A stretch of DNA of 64,000 bases from Lineus longissimus. Its lineage: Eukaryota > Nemertea > Pilidiophora > Heteronemertea > Lineidae. Where the stretch lies: positions 6,352,953-6,416,952 of the forward strand of contig NC_088324.1 of the NCBI RefSeq assembly GCF_910592395.1, read 5' to 3'. How positions within the stretch are numbered: the stretch's first letter is position 1; each line of letters begins with the position of its first letter. Positions 12,093-21,700 of the stretch are shown piece after piece. The notes under the pieces were generated by a model that was not told the DNA's origin, searched no databases, and saw nothing but the letters and a program-made list of their open reading frames with translations. The translations under genes were made by a program, and so were the position numbers.

Positions 12093-12267
12093 ATGACAGT
12101 TGATCGGAATCATGGCATAGATTCCAAAAACGCGCTGTTAATTGACTTCAACTTTTGCTGGTGTTTGATGGTGGCATCAGTGATGATTTCCTTGTCATAC
12201 TTAATGTGCATATGCGCACTTATAACACTTAATATAGGAGGTGTGACTGCTGGCTCTCCCCCGAAAG
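12093..12267 (+). CDS. Exon C2, signal peptide
   Basis: The frame from Met 12093 or Met 12168 runs to a CCGAAAG/GTAAGA donor, phase 1. The hydrophobic core is SVMISLSYLMCICALITL. The upstream Met adds MTVDRNHG, which is polar and would spoil a signal peptide, so the inner Met is preferred. Confidence 0.6.
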
Positions 12268-15200
12268 GTAAGATAGAGACCACGATATAAGGGCATTGTT
12301 GTTTCCAACAAGTTAGTCAGTGATTTGGCTTTAACTTACGAACATAACCTGAAGTCAAAGTACGCGCTATATTCGTGACGTAACATGTTTGAATAACTGG
12401 CCTCGGCCTAGAACACCGATGATGGGCCAGACGAACATGTGTTAATGCTGAGAGATGAAATGCTTGTGACCACGTACGGGGGGGGGGGGGGGGGGGGGCT
12501 GTTCTTTATATAAAGTCTCTATAGTTTAAGTATTCGCTGCAAGAAACTGTCGTTTATGGGTTCTAGTACTTGTTTCACAAACGCTTATTAGAAATATTAC
12601 AAATACAAATGTTATTATAATATGATTGTTAGCTCTTCTGGATTACAAGCTTGATGGATCTGATCCGGATATACGGTTTGTATATCACAGTACATATACA
12701 GTAAGTATTTTATCGGTCTTTTCGCAAGTTAGGCCAAACCTTATTAAAGAGTGCGTAATGGGTACAAGAGGGGTGTTCAAAGCACACACTACTGCAAGGA
12801 ATATTATGACACGATCAGGACAGATTGTCCTGTCATAGGATAATGTTTAATTCATGTCATTTGAAAATGACATGAGTAAGCCATAGTTTGAAGAAAGCAT
12901 TGATGCATTCTGATTTGAATGATCACTTTACTTTGAATGGGCCTAGATCAGTAGATGACTGACCAACACTAAAGCTGACCTGTCCGAAATTACACTTTAT
13001 TTCGTATCATGAAAAATTCAGTACATTCGGTTTTTAAAAATGTACTTTTCTAAATCAATTCTTATTACTTTTAAGGTACATTCAGATTTCTGACCATAGG
13101 AACAGTGGAATTATAAGGCATCACCTGGACCATTATTCTCAAGGTCATCAAAATCAATCTCATTGTCCTCAGCATCTTCATCTGCATCTTCGAGAAGGTC
13201 ATTAGCATTATTTCTGTACTCCCCGTTTTCATTCGGGACGAATCCGGCTACCTGAAAGGCATGTGGATTCAGTAGGGACGTCATCACAAGCTCGGCTATG
13301 TAAAACAGATGCAAGGGGTATTCTGGGACTGGTGCCATCGGCTGCAGTATTTGCATGCTTCCAGTCTTTCCAGCGGCGCTGACGTGAGCTTTAAATGCCC
13401 TCATAATGGTCAAGTCCAAAGGTTGACTCATAGATGTGCACCGCGCGGGAATGTTATCAAGGAGCACACCAGCTCCTACAATAGGGGCACAGAATTCATA
13501 AGCCAAGTGAAGTCTAAACTGATCTAAGAGTAAAAGCCTTGTATTTGGTTCAAATTCACCAATGAATGGAGAAAAGACTTCATCAAGCCAATGTTGGAGT
13601 GTGTCATGATTCCCCTACACTGACCGTGATGAAGTGACACGGACATTTTCAGTAGTGTTTCCAAGTCCACGAATTTCTCGGATGAAGCCTGGTTCTCTGA
13701 ACACAATATGAGCTGGCATTTTTTCCCCATTAGATCGAATTGTCAACCCAACGGTACATCCTAATTTAGAATTGCCCCTTGAAGTTTTAACGTCAACATC
13801 CCTCTGTCACGGAGTAGCTGCCGTATACATGGGCAGAAAGTCAGACTGACAAAAGTTTTCATTCATATTGTAAATTGTATGTTGCCACACTGTGTCCCTG
13901 ACGTTTCCTTGAAATCGGCGGACACGCTCATTAGCGTCAGCTGGAATCGAAGTCGTGTTTCTTGTCTTGCGACGAAATGCAACACGTTTCCGTTTCATGA
14001 AATCGCTGATCCATCCTGGAGAGCACTGAAAGATGGACCGTTCCGGTCGGTTCAAAAGGTAGTTGTCTCTATCATCGCCTGGAAGCTCATCCCACCAGCG
14101 GTGGAATTCCAGCTCGGCAAGCATGGACCAGATCACCTCTGGATACGGGGAGTGCAAGACGAGAAATTCGAGAAATCGGTTGTGAACCTGCTCCTCCACT
14201 TGTGGCCACCATCCATCGTGGTCGCTTCTGACCCTCCTAATTTGAGCATTGTTCTCGGCCTGCTCCATTAACGTTTCCCGATTTGCTATCCATCTTTGCA
14301 ATGACGTAACTGCCAACCTGAAGCGTCTGGCATACTCTGCCACATTAAGCAGCCAACCATGTTCAAGCGCATGTTCGCAATCGAGGACGTGGCGCAATGG
14401 TGCAGTTACACTATAGCTGTTGTGACGACTTGGTAGTCTAGAACTAGCAACTTCATCATCCTCATCAGTGTCCATACCAATGGGAGTTGAGAGTATGAAC
14501 ACAAGATACAACAGATTTTTTCGAATTTTCGCATTGGGCATTATCTCCAGCTGGAAAAGCTCTGCCCTGAAGCTTATAGGCCTGCACGTACCATAAACCT
14601 ACCTGTACATATTACATCACGGCAATAATCGAGTCAAACAGACCACACTCATGGGGACATCAAGCCTGGCTGAAAATTGATCAGGCAAAGTTGACGCTAC
14701 TGCCTCCCCAGGGTCTAATGCTTACCTGATTTCTCCCATTATGGGCCTCAAATTGGTTTTGGCTGTAAACTAGGCCAAAGACCGATAAAACCCGAACTTA
14801 CTGTATATAGTAACTGGCTTCAGGCCACTTCGGGTCAATTTAGCCCAATGGTAATAGGCAGGTTTCGCACCGTTACGAACTACGAAAACCGAGCACGAAA
14901 ATCGAAAGAAGACGAAGAAATATTCTCATAGGGGAGCAAAATCTAAAGTCTTCTCCTGCTTGTTGGCTGGGGAAGCCTAATGTAACGAAGATTAAGAAAT
15001 GGTTTTATTATAATAGTGGATTAAAATCAATAGTCTTCACCAGCCAACAAGCTTAATTAAAAACATCACCTTACAACCGGAAAGCAACTATCACTTACAT
15101 ATTTACCATCCTGTGACCAGCTCAATTTTTATCTTTTTTATTTCGCAGCCTATCTGGAAATGCGAAGTACGTTGAGTCTCTAGTTTTTGGGAAAGTGCTT

Positions 15201-17503
15201 CAGTTTAATGATAAGCACGCATCTGCAACTCTACCTTATATAAATACATTCAAATACAAACAGATTACAATTACCTTTTATATAAGATTCCTTCAGAGCA
15301 AGCTTGCCCTTGATATGTGGGTAGATTTCTCTACTGATGTAGAAAGAATTAGCGTAGGAGATAACCCACATAAGGAAGTGGAGATTGGTATTTGGCACAC
15401 GGATACCTCTAAACATATCAATACACGAGACTTTTTTCACTTTTCAGTCGGCTATCAATCGATTGTCAGTCGCAAATGTTGGCAGCATTTTGCCGTTACA
15501 ATTACCAGGAATAAGTGTATTCCTAAGCCCTATGTCAAACTTTATTGGAACGGAAACCTCTTAAGAATGACAAAGTATAAGCGATATAAAAACACGCATG
15601 TGTTGAGAAAGTATTCATTTTTGGGTAAATTCATTCAAATGAATCAAATGTCGAATTTTAGGTTTTACCCAACTATCGTGACAAAACTTGATATTTTAAG
15701 GGGGAAAAAAAGAGGTAGGTTGGTAAACTCGTTAATTATCTGAGCCTGAGGGCTTCACCACGACTTTGAAAACGAGTTTATTATTTTCATATTATGCACT
15801 GGTCCGAATAGGAATTTTGGGATATTATTGTGCTGGGAGACGTAGTTTTCTTGTGAAAACTTGAATTTATGTTGACATTAGACGACTGTAATTCACCATC
15901 CAATCAGTCGTAAATGGGCATCATCAGATACCTACACTAATCAAATAAAAAATCAGCATCGGTCGGAATGGTTCAACCAAATTCTTGTGTCAGGAAACAT
16001 CAGGACAATGGCCAATATTACTGCAGTTCATCAAACGTTATCAGCAAGTTGGTATTTCGAGGACGAAATATACTATTGAAATGTTAGTCTACAAATGCAA
16101 GTTGTGGCAATATTTAGATTTTTTAGCATGCGAAATGTCCCCAAACCTCTTCGGCACAAGCAGCTTGTTTTTAAAGGAATGTGTTTATTTTTCTCCTGTT
16201 TCTTAACAAACAATACTTCTGAATGTTTTTGACGATCTCTAAATTTTGTTTGTACTCTTAGTTATAAAAAACACTATTTTCGTAAATGTTCCCCCTCAAA
16301 ACTTCACCTCATTAACAGGGTAACTGAAGGCAGTGAAGGCAGTGTTGCTTTGCCGTGATTTGTTAAGCAGAAACCTTGCAAACTACGCCTTTTCTTTCCC
16401 ACTTTTCTAATTGTTCGAAGCTAACTTAGGAAAAGATGACGAATGTACGCACTGCCAGTGTATTTTAATGTGTTCAAGCAATTACAAGTTATGTCATCTG
16501 CCACCGAGGTTGTTTAGGGCTCTCCCCGATTCGCCAAGCAAAAAGGAAACATCTATATCTACAGCAAGACGTCACAGCGTAGACCCATGGCTCCATGCAG
16601 CGCCTTACTAGTATCGGTCCTCATTGAGAGGATCGATGCATGGAGGGCTGACTCGGTTCAAATCGGAGTGAACATCGGAATAGCATGATAATTCGAGCAG
16701 ATTTTGAATTTTTCCTTTTTTTGTGAAATTGGTCGATGGAAACAACTTTTTAGAGGTGACTGGGCAGCCGACAGCTTGGGAATACTGCCCTTCAATTACT
16801 AATACCAACGGTCCTCCGAACAAGCATATTTCGGCTCAAATTTAAATATAAGCTTCTTGTCTCCTCCAATAATGAACTTTGGAATAGCTTTATAGTACAA
16901 TTTGAGAAATATAGGCATCTGTTCTACGAGATAGCTGCCGAAACATGAGCATTAATTGCAGCGAACATATGCCGAACAGGGTATATCGCAAAAGCTTTCT
17001 TAATTCTTGATATTGTGCTGCTCGAGGGGAAATTGCTGAAAACAAGGCTTAGGCCTATTCGTGAATGTGGCAGTTGTCTTTATGTCTATCAATACCTCGA
17101 GAGCTTTTTCAAGTAATAAAAGCTTGTAAATTGTCGATCAGACGAATACTAAGCTAGCTATGTGCCAAAGTATAAACCAGGCACAAGCCCAATGATACTG
17201 GGTCAAGGAAGTTTTGTTAATGCTTTCGACTCTTCCGTAGCATTCTTGTTCACCAAACAAGGTACAGTGCACGAAACTTCACAAGAATTAGTAGTTGTGG
17301 ACCATATTCGCTCTAAGCTTGATTGTACCAGAGAATGCTTAAGACAATTCATGACCAGTGAGGCAGAAAAGTGTCTTGGGTTCCTTTACGAAGTCAGAAG
17401 GACCAGTTGTGCGGTTTACAAAGTATTTGTGTCGATCTTATCTTTAAATAATTATGGAGCGACGACAACCAGATATCAACGACAGAAATTTGCATGCACC
17501 TAA
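12093..17503 (+). CDS. Gene 2: signal peptide, laminin-G/ConA-like, PAN-like protein
   Basis: Exons: C2 12093-12267, D2 12633-12700, A2 15149-15714, B2 17241-17503. The likely start is the Met at 12168 (MVASVM), because only that part is conserved in gene 8. It opens a hydrophobic signal peptide with cleavage expected after GGVTA. D2 encodes LLDYKLDGSDPDIRF, which looks like the first strand of a LamG/ConA-like fold that exon A completes. B2 adds a C-x3-C-x11-C-x11-C module. The product would be about 320 residues, secreted and probably carbohydrate- or matrix-binding. Pogo-like copy E2 splits D2 from its old donor. The donor now available (GTAAGT in the transposon end) leaves phase 0, while A2 needs phase 2, so this copy makes the full protein only with another splice choice. 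Confidence 0.6.
12478..12498. repeat. Poly(G) tract in the C-D intron, 21 G
   Basis: The same site in other units has shorter runs: 18964-18975, 30161-30172, 43240-43254, 49773-49782 and 62001-62009. It follows ACCACGTAC in most units. Length varies between copies as expected for a slipping homopolymer; assembly length may be unreliable. Confidence 0.9.
12699..14803 (-). mobile_element. Pogo-like transposon copy E2 (complete ends)
   Basis: The left end is CAGTAAG at 12699 and the right end is CTTACTG at 14803. The flanks are TATA on the left and TATATAG on the right, consistent with a TA duplication. The ends match for about 26 bases with few mismatches, although this copy lacks six bases inside its left end. 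It lies within the 3' end of exon D of gene 2. Confidence 0.9.
13111..14541 (-). pseudogene. Pogo-like transposase, best-preserved copy (E2)
   Basis: About 476 codons in one frame from MPNAKIRK (14541) to DAL at 13111. Order: acidic N-terminus, HTH (LRHVLDCEHA to LQRWIANRE), second HTH block (ELEFHRWWDELPG, CSPGWISDFMKRKR), NMNE, LLLLDQF, SMSQPLDLTIMRAFKAH, then an acidic tail. It is the only copy that keeps the extra base near 14120 joining both halves. A TGA at 13807-13809 and damage near 13500-13650 still break it. The position normally held by the first catalytic Asp is Asn. Confidence 0.85.
15149..15714 (+). CDS. Exon A2, laminin-G/ConA-like domain
   Basis: 566 bp, open. The acceptor is TTTCGCAG here; the other units use TTTCGTAG or CTCGTAG. 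Local changes are LYWNG for LYRNG and HVLRKYS for HVWRKYS. It ends at AGAG/GTAGGT in phase 1. Confidence 0.75.
15715..17240 (+). other. Intron between exons A2 and B2
   Basis: The longest uninterrupted version of this intron. It includes GAAGGCAGTGAAGGCAGTG (about 16327), a region of about 220 bases near 16600-16820 that recurs inverted at 57733-57960, and a branch/acceptor context before exon B. No exon could be supported inside it. Confidence 0.55.
17241..17503 (+). CDS. Exon B2, PAN/Apple-like module with stop
   Basis: All four cysteines are present (DCTREC, EKCLGF, TSCAVYK). The only local oddity is HETSQE for HETLQE. Stop TAA at 17501-17503. Confidence 0.7.
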
Positions 17504-18581
17504 AGTAATAGAGCTCACTATCTAAGGAACAAAGCAAGATATTACCTTTTCATTGAAAACAAGTTGTTGTAAATCATCTGACCCATCTTCTCTGAAAATG
17601 GCATGACGATAGCACTGATAATAAGAGAGTTGCGAGCTAACGACTGAGATAAACAAAAGACAAGGTAGCTCATCAATGTGGTACAAATTAGTTACGTGAC
17701 TGAAAAATCTAACCCACTTGTACAACTTCACATATTACCTATTATCCCTGAAAGTAAAAGCTCTCCGCCATGCAGGGTGAATCCCCTCTACAGGTAACTA
17801 TGCGGCGACGTCAAGCCGATATCAACTACAGGAATTTTTAAAAATAAATCACAGCGAGTGGAGCTGCAAAATGATAATATGCTCCTAGGATGTCTGTACG
17901 GAAAGTTCGGGTGTCAAGGGGAAAAGGAAATGGGAAAATCGTAATGTTGAAAGTATAAATCGCTTGAAATCTGCGGGGTTTTTTGGTTGATGCGTTTGAT
18001 AACAAGTTAGACCTGTAAGAAAGGCAAACTAATGAAGAAAAACGCCGACTCATATAACGCATCAGACGATAATAATGACGCAATTAGTCACAAACAGCTC
18101 AATATTGATGACTCATCGAAAGTCTTTAAAAATCTATATCGTAAATGATGACTTGGATATTTGTACAAATTTTGACTTTCGCTCTTATAAATTAATGATA
18201 TGTACCACACACACACAAACAACGAGAGCATTGCTGTAAATACAATTGAAAGTTATTCCAAATTGTGATCATTGAAATTACAGGTGATAAAGATTGATAC
18301 CTTTTTTATTGGCCACCCGATATATCCTTTCAAACTCAATCTACTTTCCACTCAAGCAAAAAATGATTTATTAATAACAAAGATACAAGAAACATTTTGT
18401 TTCTCATAGCGAGAACTCGATCAATATAATATATAGATATTAAACGTATTGACTTCATATAGTTCATATAATGTAATATTACAACGGCGAATTCAAAGCA
18501 AAACATGACATCCCATCGCTATTTTTCAAATGGTTCAAGGCACTAGGTCGTATTCGACTTGGTACAAGAGTAAGACTGATT
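17504..18581 (+). other. Spacer between gene 2 and gene 3
   Basis: Intergenic, conserved in the array and without a supported gene. It contains a short CA repeat (ACCACACACACACAAAC, about 18204). A minus-strand frame at 17838-18083 recurs in other units but with indels that break it. Confidence 0.55.
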
Positions 18582-18756
18582 ATGACAGCTGATCGGAATC
18601 ATGGCATAGATTCCAAAAAGGTGCTGTTGATTGACTTCAACTTTTGTTGGTGTTTGATGGTGGCATCAGTGATGATTTCGTTGTTATACTTATTGTGCAC
18701 TTGTGCACTTATAACACTTAATATAGGAGGTGTGACTGCTGGCTCTCCCCCGAAAG
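18582..18756 (+). CDS. Exon C3, signal peptide
   Basis: Donor CCGAAAG/GTAAGA, phase 1. The hydrophobic core is slightly changed (SLLYLLCTCALITL), with hydrophobicity kept. Confidence 0.58.
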
Positions 18757-21700
18757 GTAAGATAGAGACCACGATATAAGGGCATTGTAGTTCCCAACAA
18801 GTTAGTCAGTGATTTGGCTTTAACTTACGAACATAACCTGAAGTCAAAGTACACGCTATATTCGTGACCTAACATGTTTGAACAACTGGCCTCGGCCTAG
18901 AACACCGATGATGGGCAAGACGGACATGTGTTAATGAGAGATGAAATGCTTGTGACCAGGTACGGGGGGGGGGGGCTGTTCTCAATTAAAGTCACTATAG
19001 TTTAAGTATTCGCTGCAAGAAACTGTCGTTTATGGGTTCTAGTACTTGTTTTACAAACGCTTATTAGAAATATTACAAATACTAATGTTATTATAATATG
19101 ATTGTTAGCTCTTCTCGATTACAAGCTTGATGGATCTGATCCGGATATACGGTTTGTATATCACAGTACATACACAGTAAGTAGTTTGAATTTTATCGGT
19201 CTTTTCGCAAGTTAGGCCAATCTTTGTCAAAGTGTGTGTAATGGGTTCAAGAGGGGTGTTCAAAGCACACACTACCGCAAGGAATATTATGACACGATCA
19301 GGACAGATTGTCCTGTCATAGGATAATGTTTAATTCATGTCATTTGAAAATGACATGAGTAAGCCAGAGTTTGAAGAAAGCATTGATTCATTCTGATTTG
19401 AATGATCACTTAACTTTGAATGGGCCTAGATCAGTAGATGACTGACCAACACCAAAGCTGACCTGTCCGAAATTACACTTTATTTCCAATCATGAAAAAT
19501 TCAGTACATTCGGTTTTTGAAAATGTCCTTTTCTTAATCAAGTCTCATTACTTTTAAGGTACATTCAGATTTCTGACCATAGGAGCAGTGGAATTATAAG
19601 GCATCACCTGGATCATTATTCTTAAGGTCATCGAAATCAATCTCATTGTCCTCAGCATCTTCATCTTTCAGAAGGTCATCAGCAATATTTCTGTACTCCC
19701 CGTTTTCATTCGGGACGAGTCCGCCTACCTGAAAGGAACGTGCTGTGGATTCAGGAGGACTTCATCCAAAGCTCGGCTATGTAGAACAGATGCAAAGGGT
19801 ATTCTGGGACTGGTGCCATCGGCTTCAGTATTTGCATGCTTCCAGTCTTTCCAGCGGCGCTGACGTGAGCTCTAAATGCCCTCATAATGGTCAAGTCCAA
19901 AGGTTGACTCATAGATGTGCACCGCGCGGGAATGTTATCAAGGAGCACACCAGCTTCTACAATAGGGGCACAGCATTCATCAGCCAATTGAGGTCTAAAT
20001 TGATCTAAGAGTAAAAGCCTTGTAATTGGTTCAAATTCACCAATGAATTGAAAAAAGACTTCATCAAGCCAATGTTGGAGTGTGTCATGATTCTCCCACC
20101 CTGACCGTGATGAAGTGACACGGACATTTTCAGGAATGTTTTCAAGTCCACGAATTTCTCGGATGAAGCCTGGTTCTCTGAACACAATATGGGCTTGCTT
20201 TTTTTCCCCATTAGATCCAATTGTCAACCCAACGGTGCATCCTAATTAGGAATTGCCCCTTGAAGTTTTAACGTCAACATCCCTCTCTCCCGGAGTAGCT
20301 GCCGTATACATGGGCAGAAAGTCCAACTGACAAAATGTTATGTTGCCTCACTGTGTCCCTAACGTTTCCTTGAAATCGGCGGACACGCTCATTAGCGTCA
20401 GCTAGAATCGAAGTCGTGTTTCTTGTCTTGCGACGAAATACAATACGTTTCCGTTTCATGAAATCGCTGATCCATCCTGGAGAGCACTGAAAGAGGGACC
20501 GTTCCGGTCGGTTCAAAAGATAGTTGTCTCTATCATCACCTGGAAGCTCATCCCACCAGCGGTGGAATTCCAGCTCGGCAGCATGGACCAGATCACCTCT
20601 GGAGACGGGGAGGGCAAGAGGAGAAATTCGAGAAATCGGTTGTGAACCTGCTCCTCCACTTGTGGCCATATCTGTCGTGGTCGCTTCTGAACCTCCTACT
20701 TTGGGCATTGTTCTCGGCCTGCTCCATTGACGTTTCCCGATTTGCTATCCATCTTCGCAATGACGTGACTGCCAGCCTGAAACGTCTGGCATACTCTCCT
20801 ACATTAAACAGCCAACCATGTTCAATCGCATGTTCGCAATCGAGGACGTGGCGCAATGGTGCAGTTACACTATAGCTGTTGTGACGTCTTGGTAGTCTAG
20901 GACTATCAACTTCATCATCCTCATCAGTGTCCATACCAATGGCAGTTGAGAGTATGAGCACAAAATACAACAGATGTTTTCGAATTATCGCATTTGGCAT
21001 TATCTCCAGCTGGAAAAGGTCTGTCTCTCCAGCTGGAAAAGGTCTGTCCTGAAGCTCATAGGCCTGCATGGACCATAAACCTACCTGTACCTATTACATC
21101 ACGGCAATAATCGAGCCAAACAGACCACACGCATGGGGATATCAAGCCTGGCTAAAAATTGATTAGGCCAAGTTGACCCTACTTCAGGATCTAATGCTTA
21201 CCTGATTTCTCCCATTGTGGGCCTCAAATTGGTTTTGGCTGTAAATTAGGCCGAAGACCGATCCGAAAATCCGAACTTACTGTATATAGTAACTGGCTTC
21301 AGGCCACTTCGGGTCACTTTAGCCCAATGGTAATAGGCAGGTTTCGCACCGTTGCGAACTACGAAAACCGAGCACGAAAATAGAAAGAAGACGAAGAAAT
21401 ATTCTCATAGGGGAGCAAAATCTAACGTCTTCTCCTGCTTGTTGGCTGGGGAAGCCTAATGTAACGAAGAATTAGAAATAGTTTTATTGTAATAGTGGAT
21501 TAAAATCAATAGTCTTCACCAGCCAACAAGCTTAATTAACAAATCACCTTACAACCAGAAAGCAACTATCAATTATATGTTTACCATCCCGTGACCAGCT
21601 CAATTTTATCTTTTTTATTTCGTAGCCTATCTGGAAACGCGAAGTACGTTGAGTCTCTAGTTTTTGGGAAAGTGCTTCAGTTTAATGATAAGCACGCATC

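Noticed and set aside
12699-12720. Taking exon D with its GTAAGT donor as the ancestral exon
   Set aside because: The donor belongs to the transposon end, and gene 8 and the joined flanks show a 70-bp exon with a different donor.
13524-13730. Frame MGKKCQLILCSENQ... seen in several transposon copies
   Set aside because: Shadow of the transposase catalytic domain in another minus-strand frame.
16411-16611. Cysteine-rich frame (DDECTHCQCILMCSS) in the A-B intron
   Set aside because: A phase-1 acceptor is possible, but I found no matching donor. The frame is broken in unit 6, truncated in units 1 and 4, and absent from gene 8.
16608-16823. Antisense frame with KKGKIQNLLELS
   Set aside because: Compared with the inverted copy at 57733-57960 most changes alter amino acids and the 5' part is in another frame, so there is no sign of coding selection.
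17838-18083. Minus-strand frame (RHYYRLMRYMSRRF...) recurring in six spacers
   Set aside because: Unit copies differ by one-base indels that truncate or shift it (for example at the T-run near 17990 and 35203). No splice signals or domain; explained by duplication of the spacer.
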